Assembly: GCA_050734185.1 (NCBI GenBank)
Contig: JBOHUE010000189.1
Span: 1 to 43,460 of the forward strand
DNA: 43,460 bases
Reading direction: 5' to 3'
From: JAFALX01 sp050734185
GTDB lineage: Bacteria > Chloroflexota > Dormibacteria > Aeolococcales > Aeolococcaceae
The notes under the pieces are model-generated. The model saw nothing but the letters and a program-made list of their open reading frames with translations. It was not told the origin of the DNA and did no database searches. The position numbers and the translations under genes were made by a program. Of the stretch, positions 16,547 through 23,918 are shown piece after piece (position 1 is the stretch's first letter; each line of letters begins with the position of its first letter).

Positions 16547-16639
16547 GGAGCCGATCTCCCAACTCACCGCACATGCGTTGGGACGCGCACCATCGGACCG
16601 CAGCCGAACACCACATTTCTGTGATAGCGTGGCTGCACT

Positions 16640-17689
16640 ATGACAAGTATGTGGCACCTGCGCTGCGGCTCCTTTTTTGGGCTTGCAGCATTCACCGCGC
16701 TTCTCTGCGGCTGCGACGGCGCGCTGGCGGCACCAGTGCCGGCGCCCGCGCCGCTGCTGGGTTCGGCGCCGCCGTCGGCGGTGGGCCCGGACTCGGTCAC
16801 GCTCCTGCGCAGCGGAGCGGCGACGTTCGCGCAATTGCAGCTGCTGCTCGACGCCGCGCGCCGGAGCGTGCATCTCGAGATGTACGAGTTCACCCTGCCA
16901 TCGTTGGTGGGCGCGGTCATCGCAGCGCACGCGCGCGGCGTTGCCGTCGTGGTGATCGACGACCCGTCGGAGACGAGCAGCGCCGCTACGGCCCAGCAGC
17001 TGCGCGCCGCCGGCGTCGACATCGTCGACTATCCCGTGCGCCGGCTGATGATCGACCACGTCAAGCTGCTGGTCGTCGATTCAGAGGTTGCGGTCGTTGG
17101 TGGCATCAACTGGGGAACGGCATCGTCGGCCAACCACGACTACGACGCCATGATTCGCGGCCCCGCGGTGAGCAACCTCGATCGCGTGTTCCTGCGCGAT
17201 GTGGTCACCTGTGGCGGCACCGCGACCGTCCCCGATCCGCTGCGCGACACCGGAGTCATCGTCGCCAGCACGCTGCCGGCGGCGGAGATCCGCCCGCTCG
17301 CGCTGCAGCTCATCAACGGCGCCACGCGGTCGCTGCATCTCGAGCTCTTCGTGCTGACCGACACGGGCATCGTGCACGCGCTCGAGGCCGCGCACGCACG
17401 CGGGGTCGCCGTGTGGCTGCTGCTGGACCCGTCGCAGCACTCCAGCGACCCCTCGTACCAGGCGCTGCTCGGCTCGGGCGTTCCCATCCGCTGGTACCGC
17501 GCGCGCGGCGAGCTTCTCCACGCGAAGACGATCGTGGCGGACTCGTCGGCCGTGCTCTTCGGCAGCGCCAACTGGTCCGGCGGAGGGTTTGCCCGCAACC
17601 ACGAGGTCGACATCGAGATGCCGCGCGCGCCCGCCGTGGCCGCCGAGATGCTGGACCAGATGGCACTCGACTGGACCGCCAGCCGCTGA
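16640..17689 (+). CDS. phospholipase D-like HKD-family (probable lipoprotein)
   Basis: A 349-residue exported enzyme of the PLD superfamily. Two complete HKD motifs are present: H140-K142-D147 followed by GGINWG, and H294-K296-D301 followed by GSANWSGGG. Two motifs in one chain make a full active site that forms a phosphohistidine intermediate. Substrates in the family are phospholipids, cardiolipin or nucleic acids; nothing here decides which. The N-terminus is a signal peptide with a loose lipobox (LLCGC, Cys25). The ATG at 16640 lacks a ribosome site; TAGCGT ends 9 nt upstream. Divergent from secG. Confidence 0.88.
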   Translation: MTSMWHLRCGSFFGLAAFTALLCGCDGALAAPVPAPAPLLGSAPPSAVGPDSVTLLRSGAATFAQLQLLLDAARRSVHLEMYEFTLPSLVGAVIAAHARGVAVVVIDDPSETSSAATAQQLRAAGVDIVDYPVRRLMIDHVKLLVVDSEVAVVGGINWGTASSANHDYDAMIRGPAVSNLDRVFLRDVVTCGGTATVPDPLRDTGVIVASTLPAAEIRPLALQLINGATRSLHLELFVLTDTGIVHALEAAHARGVAVWLLLDPSQHSSDPSYQALLGSGVPIRWYRARGELLHAKTIVADSSAVLFGSANWSGGGFARNHEVDIEMPRAPAVAAEMLDQMALDWTASR

Positions 17690-17698
17690 CCTCCTGGC

Positions 17699-17733
17699 TT
17701 GACAGACGAGCCATTGCGATATATCGTGATGGC
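17699..17733 (+). promoter_or_regulatory. padR promoter with overlapping palindromic operator
   Basis: TTGACA at 17699-17704 and TATCGT at 17722-17727 (17-nt spacer) form a good sigma-70 type promoter. The -10 lies within a palindrome centred on 17721/17722: a core CGATATATCG (17717-17726) flanked symmetrically by GCCAT (17710-17714) and ATGGC (17729-17733). ATAT-centred dyads of this kind are known PadR binding sites, so negative autoregulation is inferred. Confidence 0.7.
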
Positions 17734-17783
17734 ACGCTCGATGTGCCCAAGGGCCATCTCACCTTGCGTTGGAGGAATCACAG

Positions 17784-18452
17784 ATGCACGGACATCACGC
17801 GGCCCACGAGGCCGACGTGTGGCCGCCCTTCCCGCTCGAGGCGGCGGCGCGGCTGCACCGGATGGCTCACGCCGCGGGGCGGCGTCACGGCTGGCAGTCC
17901 TTTGGACCCGGCGATTTCGGCGGGTTCCGCGGCTTCGGTGGCGGTTTCGGCGGCGGTCCGTGGGGTCGCGGCGGCCGTCGCGCGGGGCGCGGCGACATTC
18001 GCGCCGCGATCCTCGTGCTGCTCGCCGAGAAGCCGTCGCACGGCTACCAGATCATTCAGGAGCTCGAGTCACGCAGCAACGGCGCCTGGCGGGTGAGCCC
18101 CGGCTCGGTCTACCCCACGCTGCAGCAGCTCGAGGACGAGGGCCTGGTGCGCCTCGTCGCCGGCGAGACCGAGCGGCGCGTGTACGAGCTCACCGACTCC
18201 GGCCGCGCCGAGGCGGAGCGCCTCAAGACCGAGCGCGCGCCGTGGGACGAGGCAGCGGGTGCGGTGCCCGACGACTTCGTCGAGCTCAAGGGCCTCGTCG
18301 TCGGACTCATCACTGCCACCAGGCAGATCGCCAGCAACGGCGAGGGCGCGGAGCTGAATGCGGCCAAGGACATCCTTCGCGATGCGCGCAGGCGGCTGTA
18401 CATGCTGCTGGCCGGCGAGCCGCAGTCGCCGGCGGACAAGGCCGACAACTAG
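17784..18452 (+). CDS. PadR-family transcriptional regulator
   Basis: A 222-residue repressor. Residues 1-70 are an unusual His-rich then Gly/Phe-rich low-complexity tail. Residues 71-145 are the PadR winged helix (IRAAILVLLAEKPSHGYQI, SPGSVYPTLQQLEDEGLV, then a wing with RRVYELTDSG). Residues 146-222 form a C-terminal helical dimerisation region. The ATG at 17784 follows GGAGG by 8 nt; an upstream TTG at 17769 is less likely. It is probably monocistronic: the next gene is convergent, with only 3 bases between stops. The target besides its own promoter may be the PLD gene or a distant transporter; the effector is unknown. Confidence 0.9.
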   Translation: MHGHHAAHEADVWPPFPLEAAARLHRMAHAAGRRHGWQSFGPGDFGGFRGFGGGFGGGPWGRGGRRAGRGDIRAAILVLLAEKPSHGYQIIQELESRSNGAWRVSPGSVYPTLQQLEDEGLVRLVAGETERRVYELTDSGRAEAERLKTERAPWDEAAGAVPDDFVELKGLVVGLITATRQIASNGEGAELNAAKDILRDARRRLYMLLAGEPQSPADKADN

Positions 18453-18455
18453 AGA

Positions 18456-19994
18456 CTATTGCTCTCGGCTGAGAACCAGCGAGCGGCCGGTCATCGCCTC
18501 CGGTGCCGGGATGCCCATGGCGTCCAGCACCGTGGGCGCGACGTCTCGCAGACCGCCACCATCACGCAGCGCGGTGGCGTCGCTGCCGCAGAGGATCACG
18601 GGCACGGGATTCGTCGTATGCGCGGTGACCGGTGAGAGGTCGTGCGGATCCGTCAACCGCTCGGCGTTGCCGTGGTCCGCGGTGATCATCACGGCGGTGT
18701 CCCGAAGCTCGGCCGCGCGGACGATGCGGCCGATGCACTCGTCGACGACCTCCACGGCACGCACGGTGGCCTCGAGGTCGCCGGTGTGCCCGACCATGTC
18801 GGCGTTGGCGAAGTTGGCGACGATGAGTGCGTCCTCACCGCGCTTCACGTGCGCCACGACCGCATCCGTGACCGCGGTGGCGCTCATCTCGGGCACGGTG
18901 TCGTAGGTCGCCACGCGCGGCGATGGCACGAGCAGCCGCTCCTCGCCGGCAAACGCGCGCTCGCGGCCGCCGTTGATGAAGTACGTGACGTGGGCATACT
19001 TCTCGGTCTCAGCGACGTGGAACTGGCGCAGCCCGCGCTCGGCCACCACCTGCGCAAGCGTGTGGGCGATGTCCTCGGTGGGGAACGCGACGTGGACCGG
19101 CAGCGTGCGCTCGTACTCGGTCATCGAGACGAACGCGACGTCGTGAACGACGCGTTGCCGCGGAAAGCCGGAGAAATCGCGGTCGACGATGGCATGCGCC
19201 AGCTGCCGCGCCCGGTCGGGGCGGAAGTTGAAGAAGACAACGCTGTCTCCATCGTCGACGCGGACACGCTGCGAGCCCGGCGCCACCACCGCCGCGGGCT
19301 CGATGAACTCGTCGCCGACGTCCTCCGCGTACGCGGAGTCCATGTAGGCGATCGGATCGCCGACCTCCGGCCCCGTGCCGGCGACGATGACGTCGTACGC
19401 CGCCTGCGTCCGCTCCCAGCGGCGATCGCGATCCATCGCGTAGTAACGGCCCGCGATCGAGGCGACGCGTCCGACGCCGACGCGATGCAGGTCGTCGATG
19501 AACGCCTGCATGTAGCCGGCGCCGCTCCTCGGTGGCTCATCGCGGCCGTCCGTGAACGCGTGCACGTACACGGCCTCGAGGCCGCGGCGTCGCGCCAGCT
19601 CGGCGATCGCCACCGCGTGGTCCATGTGGCTGTGCACGCCGCCGGGCGAGACGAGACCGAGCAGGTGTAGCGCCCGGCCGCGCTCGCGGGCGCGATCGAT
19701 CGCAGCGCGCAGAACCGCGTTCTCATAGAACGACGCGTCGGCAACGGCGCGGTTGATGCGCGACAGCGGTTGGTACGCAACGCGTCCCGCGCCGATGGTC
19801 AGATGCCCCACCTCGGAGTTGCCCTGCTGGCCGCGCGGCAGACCCACCGCCTCGCCGCTCGCCGCAACGAGCGTCGTCGGACAGCGGCGCATCAGCAGCT
19901 CCATCTCCGGCGTGTCGGCTTGCTGAATCGCATTGCCGAGGCGCTCGGCGCTGAAGCCCCAGCCATCCAGGATGACGAGCACGAACGGTCGCAC
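18456..19994 (-). CDS. gpmI: 2,3-bisphosphoglycerate-independent phosphoglycerate mutase
   Basis: A 512-residue Mn-dependent enzyme interconverting 3- and 2-phosphoglycerate. The length matches the iPGM family. Catalytic S60 lies in GQQGNSEVGH; metal and substrate motifs include VLVILDGWG at the N-terminus, HAFTDGRDEPP, NFRPDRARQL, NFANADMVGHTGD and MITADHGNAE. The GTG at 19994 is chosen because the conserved N-terminus (RPFVLVILDGWG) begins right after it. It follows tpiA by 16 bases and ends the gap-pgk-tpiA-gpmI group; enolase and pyruvate kinase are not in the window. Confidence 0.96.
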   Translation of the reverse strand: MRPFVLVILDGWGFSAERLGNAIQQADTPEMELLMRRCPTTLVAASGEAVGLPRGQQGNSEVGHLTIGAGRVAYQPLSRINRAVADASFYENAVLRAAIDRARERGRALHLLGLVSPGGVHSHMDHAVAIAELARRRGLEAVYVHAFTDGRDEPPRSGAGYMQAFIDDLHRVGVGRVASIAGRYYAMDRDRRWERTQAAYDVIVAGTGPEVGDPIAYMDSAYAEDVGDEFIEPAAVVAPGSQRVRVDDGDSVVFFNFRPDRARQLAHAIVDRDFSGFPRQRVVHDVAFVSMTEYERTLPVHVAFPTEDIAHTLAQVVAERGLRQFHVAETEKYAHVTYFINGGRERAFAGEERLLVPSPRVATYDTVPEMSATAVTDAVVAHVKRGEDALIVANFANADMVGHTGDLEATVRAVEVVDECIGRIVRAAELRDTAVMITADHGNAERLTDPHDLSPVTAHTTNPVPVILCGSDATALRDGGGLRDVAPTVLDAMGIPAPEAMTGRSLVLSREQ

Positions 19995-20010
19995 GCCCGC
20001 GCCAGGCGCG

Positions 20011-20784
20011 TCAGCCGACGCGCGCCCCGGGCGCGGCGGCGGCGACGATGGCCGCGAACTGTTCCGCGCGCAGACTCGCGCCGCCGACCAGCGCACCGTC
20101 GATCGCGGTCTCGGCGAACAGCGACGCTGCGTTCTCGGGGGTCACACTGCCACCGTACAGCACCCGCGGCGCAGCGCCCGTGCGCTCGGTGAGCCACTCC
20201 TTGATGTGCTGGCACACCTCCTGTGCCTGCTCCGGTGTGGCGGTGCGTCCGGTGCCGATCGCCCAGCACGGCTCGTACGCGATCACGTAGTGATCGGGCG
20301 TCGGCGCCGATGGCACGAACTGCAGCGCGGCGCCGAGCTGGCGGTCGATGACCGTGAAGCACTCGCCGGCGTCGCGCTCCTCCTCGAGCTCGCCGACCGC
20401 GAGGATGGCGTGCAGCCCCTCCGCCAGGGCGGCGGCAAACTTGCGCCCCACCTCGTCGTCGGACTCGTGCAGCACGTGCCGGCGCTCAGAGTGCCCCACG
20501 AGCGCGTGCTCGCACCACCCGGCGAGCATCACGGGCGACACCTCGCCGGTGAACGCGCCTGTGCGCTCCCAGAACACATCCTGCGCACCAAGCTCGACGT
20601 GACTGTGCCGGATCTCGTCGTACACCGGCCGCAGGTGCGGGAACGGCGGCAGCACCGCGACCTCCACCTGACCCTCGACACCCGCCGTGCCGAGCCGCAC
20701 CGCCTCGGCGAGCTTCACCCCCTCGTCGATGGTGGTGTTCATCTTCCAGTTCCCCGCGACCAGCGGCAACCCGGGATTCGGCAT
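20011..20784 (-). CDS. tpiA: triose-phosphate isomerase
   Basis: This 257-residue TIM barrel interconverts dihydroxyacetone phosphate and glyceraldehyde 3-phosphate. Active-site residues are N12 and K14 (AGNWKMN), H98 (VGHSERR) and catalytic E171 (AYEPCWAIGTG, the flexible-loop motif). Phosphate-binding YGGSV and GALVGGASL follow. The ATG overlaps the pgk stop by one base (TGATG), suggesting coupled translation. It lies third in a gap-pgk-tpiA-gpmI series. Confidence 0.97.
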   Translation of the reverse strand: MPNPGLPLVAGNWKMNTTIDEGVKLAEAVRLGTAGVEGQVEVAVLPPFPHLRPVYDEIRHSHVELGAQDVFWERTGAFTGEVSPVMLAGWCEHALVGHSERRHVLHESDDEVGRKFAAALAEGLHAILAVGELEEERDAGECFTVIDRQLGAALQFVPSAPTPDHYVIAYEPCWAIGTGRTATPEQAQEVCQHIKEWLTERTGAAPRVLYGGSVTPENAASLFAETAIDGALVGGASLRAEQFAAIVAAAAPGARVG

Positions 20785-22001
20785 CAGCCGCTGACCGCCC
20801 CACGGGCGGCGAGCACCGCGTCACGGTCGCTCAACGCTGCGACGCCGGGCAGCACCTTGCCCTCGAGGAACTCGATGGTGGCGCCACCGCCGGTGCTGAT
20901 GTGGTCGATCTTGTCTGCAACACCGGCGTCTTCGATGGCCGCCGCCACGTCGCCGCCGCCGATGACGGTGAACGCCGGCGAATCCGCCACGCTGCGCGCC
21001 ACCGCGCGCGTGCCCTGCGCGAACTCATCGATCTCGTAGATGCCGAGCGGCCCGTTCCACACGACCGTCCCGGCGCTCGCGGCGTCGGCGGCGATGCGCG
21101 CGCAGGTCTGCGGTCCGACGTCCACCACCATCTGATCGTCAGGAATCGCGTCAGGGGTGACGACCGCGGTCGGAGCACCGGCCTGCGGCGACGGGGCCAC
21201 GACGACGTCGACCGGCAGCTCGAGCGACCCCGACTTCGCCGACGCCGATTGCAGCAGCGAACGCGCCGTGTCGACCTGGTCATCCTCGACGAGCGACGTC
21301 CCGGTGCTGAATCCCTGTGCCCGGTAGAAGGTGGAGGCCATCGCGCCGCCGACCCACATCGTGTCGACGCGGTCGATGAGATTGGAGAGCACCGCCAGCT
21401 TGGTGGAGATCTTGGCGCCGCCGATCACCGCGACCAGCGGCGGCTCGGGATGCTCGAGCACGCCACCGAGCACCTCGAGCTCGCGTCCCATGAGCTTTCC
21501 CGAGGCTGCGGGCAGCAGGTGCGCCACGCCCTCGGTTGAGGCGTGGGCGCGATGCGCGGTGCCGAAGGCGTCATTGACATACAGGTCCGCAAGCGATGCC
21601 AGCGCTTGCGCGAACTCCGGGTCGTTGGCCTCCTCGCCGGGTTCGAAGCGAACGTTCTCGAGCATGCCGACGTCGCCGTCGCGCAGGCCGGCGATCATCG
21701 CGCGCGCGCCGTCGCCCGCGACATCGGTCGCCACCGGCACGGTCACGGCGAGCAGCTCGCCGAGTCGCTGCGCCAGCGGCGTAGTGCTCAGCGCCGGATC
21801 CGGCTTCGCCTTGGGCCGGCCCAGGTGGGTCATCAGGATCACGCGCGCGCCGCGCTCCCGCAGCGTCTGAATCGTCGGCAGCGACGCGCGGATGCGGCGG
21901 TCGTCGACGATGCGTCCATCACGCATTGGGACGTTGAAGTCGACGCGCACCAGCACGCGCCGACCACCGACGTCGAGGTCGTCGACGGTTGCTTTCGCCA
22001 T
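20784..22001 (-). CDS. pgk: phosphoglycerate kinase
   Basis: This 405-residue two-domain kinase makes ATP from 1,3-bisphosphoglycerate in glycolysis and runs in reverse in gluconeogenesis. Motifs are RVLVRVDFNVP, THLGRPK, ENVRFEPGEE, VNDAFGTAHRAHAS, the hinge region with GGAKISTKL, WNGPLGIYE and the nucleotide loop GGGDVAAAIE...STGGGATIEFLEG. The ATG at 22001 lies 8 bases after the gap stop; the family N-terminus begins there, and an upstream in-frame start would run back into gap. Confidence 0.97.
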   Translation of the reverse strand: MAKATVDDLDVGGRRVLVRVDFNVPMRDGRIVDDRRIRASLPTIQTLRERGARVILMTHLGRPKAKPDPALSTTPLAQRLGELLAVTVPVATDVAGDGARAMIAGLRDGDVGMLENVRFEPGEEANDPEFAQALASLADLYVNDAFGTAHRAHASTEGVAHLLPAASGKLMGRELEVLGGVLEHPEPPLVAVIGGAKISTKLAVLSNLIDRVDTMWVGGAMASTFYRAQGFSTGTSLVEDDQVDTARSLLQSASAKSGSLELPVDVVVAPSPQAGAPTAVVTPDAIPDDQMVVDVGPQTCARIAADAASAGTVVWNGPLGIYEIDEFAQGTRAVARSVADSPAFTVIGGGDVAAAIEDAGVADKIDHISTGGGATIEFLEGKVLPGVAALSDRDAVLAARGAVSG

Positions 22002-22009
22002 GCGCTCGG

Positions 22010-23017
22010 TCAGAGACGCGCGGCGATGTGCTCGACGAGGTCGACGCAGCGGCAGGAGTAGCCCCACTCGTTGTCGTACCAGGCCAGCACCTTGGCGGTG
22101 CGATCGCCGAGCATCATCGTGCTCGGCGCGTCCAGGATCGACGAGTGGCTGTCCTTCAGGAAGTCCATCGACACGAGCTCTTCATCGCTCACCGCGAGGA
22201 TCCCGCGCAGCGCGCCATCCGCCGCCTCGTGCATCTCGGCGTTGATGTCCTCGACGGTCGTGCTCTTGTTGAGGGTCACGGTCAGGTCGACCAGACTCAC
22301 GTCCGGCACCGGCACGCGCAGCGCGACGCCGTGGAACTTGCCCTTCAGCTCGGGCAGCACCAGCGATACAGCCTTGGCGGCGCCGGTCGTCGTCGGGATG
22401 ATCGACAGCCCCGCCGCGCGAGCACGGCGCAGGTCCTTGTGCGGGGCGTCGAGGATGACCTGGTCGCTGGTCATCGCGTGCACCGTTGTCATGAAGCCGG
22501 TCTCGATGCCATACGACTCGCTCAACACCTTGGCCACGGGCGCGAGGCAGTTCGTGGTGCACGAGGCATTGGAGATGACGTGGTGCTCGGCCGGGTTGTA
22601 CGCGGCGTCGTTGACGCCCATGCACACGGTGATGTCCTCGCCGGTCGCCGGCGCGGAGATGACCACCTTCGACGCGCCGGCGTCGATATGCGCGCGCGCC
22701 TTCGCCGCGTCGGTGAACAGACCGGTGGACTCGATGACGACGTCGACGCCGGCGTCACCCCACGGGATGCGCTGCGGGTCGCGCTCCGCGAAGACCTTGA
22801 GCGGCTTGCCGTCGATCGTGATGGTGTCGCCGTTTGCCGCCACCGTGCCCGGGTAGCGCCCGAGCACGCTGTCGTGCAGGAAGAGGTGGGCGAGCGTGCC
22901 CGCGGTGGTGATGTCGTTGACCGCCACGAATTCCAGGTCCGATTGGCGCTCGAGCGCCGATCTGAGGATGTTGCGGCCGATACGGCCGAAGCCGTTGATC
23001 CCTACCTTGACTGCCAT
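22010..23017 (-). CDS. gap: glyceraldehyde-3-phosphate dehydrogenase, type I (NAD-type)
   Basis: A 335-residue enzyme that oxidatively phosphorylates glyceraldehyde 3-phosphate. The Rossmann start is VGINGFGRIGRN; N34-D35 in VAVNDITT favours NAD over NADP. Catalytic C153 lies in SNASCTTNC and H180 in TTVHAMTSDQ. The C-terminus keeps WYDNEWGYS. A GGGAGA ribosome site precedes the ATG. It follows rapZ after 70 bases, the largest space in this run, so it may have its own promoter. Confidence 0.97.
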   Translation of the reverse strand: MAVKVGINGFGRIGRNILRSALERQSDLEFVAVNDITTAGTLAHLFLHDSVLGRYPGTVAANGDTITIDGKPLKVFAERDPQRIPWGDAGVDVVIESTGLFTDAAKARAHIDAGASKVVISAPATGEDITVCMGVNDAAYNPAEHHVISNASCTTNCLAPVAKVLSESYGIETGFMTTVHAMTSDQVILDAPHKDLRRARAAGLSIIPTTTGAAKAVSLVLPELKGKFHGVALRVPVPDVSLVDLTVTLNKSTTVEDINAEMHEAADGALRGILAVSDEELVSMDFLKDSHSSILDAPSTMMLGDRTAKVLAWYDNEWGYSCRCVDLVEHIAARL

Positions 23018-23087
23018 TCAAGCTTCTCCCTGGACTAGCGAGGGCGCCACACTACCAAAGGTTCCCCGACGCCGCGCTGAGCAAGCG

Positions 23088-23918
23088 CTACGCCGGGCGT
23101 TCATCGGGTTTGGCCACGTCGCGATGGCGCACGGCGACGTCGAGGCCCTGGCTCCGCAGCCGGGCGGCGAGTTCCTCGGCGAGCACGACCGATCGGTGCC
23201 TGCCGCCGGTGCAGCCGATGGCGATGTGGAGGAACCGGCGCCCGCGCTCCCGTGATTGGCCGGCCGCCCAGTCGAAGGTGGCCGCGACCGTGCGCAACAG
23301 CTCCTGGGCCGCCGGATCGGCCAGAACGTAGTCGCGGACGGCGGGGTCGAGCCCCGTGAGCGGCCGAAGCTCGGCCGACCAGAAGGGGTTGCGGACCAGA
23401 CGGGCGTCGATCAGCCAGTCGGCCTCGATCTGCGGGCCGAACTTGTGACCGAACGACGAGACCGTGCACGCCAGCGGAGTCGCCGCGTCGCCGATCACGA
23501 TGCCACGGACGCGTTCCGCCAGGCCGCTGGGATCCAGCTCGCTCGTATCGAGCACCACGTCGGCACTCTCCCGAAGCGGCGCCAGCACGCGCCGCTCGTC
23601 GGCGACCGCCGCGAGGCCCGAACCGGCCGCGGCCCGCGGGTGCGGCCGGGTGCTCTCGCCGAGCCGGCGGAGCAGGACGTCGTCGCGCGCATCGAGGTAC
23701 AGCACCTGCACGCCGTCGACGGGTGCGAATCGGGCAAGGCGGTCGCCCTGGCGAGCGTCCACCACGACGGCCACCGGCGCGCCGTCTTGCAGCCCGGCCA
23801 TCGCGCCGAGCAGCTCCACCGGGAGGTTGTCGACGCATTCGGCGCCGGCGCTCTCCAACGCACCGAGCGCCTCGGCCTTGCCCGCACCGGACGTGCCGGT
23901 GATCAGCCACACCGTCAC
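23088..23918 (-). CDS. rapZ: RapZ/YvcJ-family nucleotide-binding RNase adapter
   Basis: A 276-residue protein of the RapZ family, which in enterobacteria guides RNase E to the GlmZ small RNA to control glucosamine-6-phosphate synthesis; the role in other phyla is unsettled. Landmarks are the P-loop GTSGAGKA (8-15; the final Ser/Thr is Ala), CVDNLP, VSSFGHKFG, DARLVRNPFW, ELRPLTGLD and IGCTGGRHRSV. The GTG at 23918 overlaps the uvrC stop as GTGA. In Firmicutes and Actinobacteria the usual order is uvrC-rapZ-yvcK-whiA-gap; yvcK and whiA are absent between rapZ and gap here. Confidence 0.93.
   Translation of the reverse strand: MTVWLITGTSGAGKAEALGALESAGAECVDNLPVELLGAMAGLQDGAPVAVVVDARQGDRLARFAPVDGVQVLYLDARDDVLLRRLGESTRPHPRAAAGSGLAAVADERRVLAPLRESADVVLDTSELDPSGLAERVRGIVIGDAATPLACTVSSFGHKFGPQIEADWLIDARLVRNPFWSAELRPLTGLDPAVRDYVLADPAAQELLRTVAATFDWAAGQSRERGRRFLHIAIGCTGGRHRSVVLAEELAARLRSQGLDVAVRHRDVAKPDERPA

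Noticed and set aside
16218..16616. Extension of the solute-binding protein back to 16616
   Set aside because: It would overlap all of secG in another frame with shadow-type sequence.
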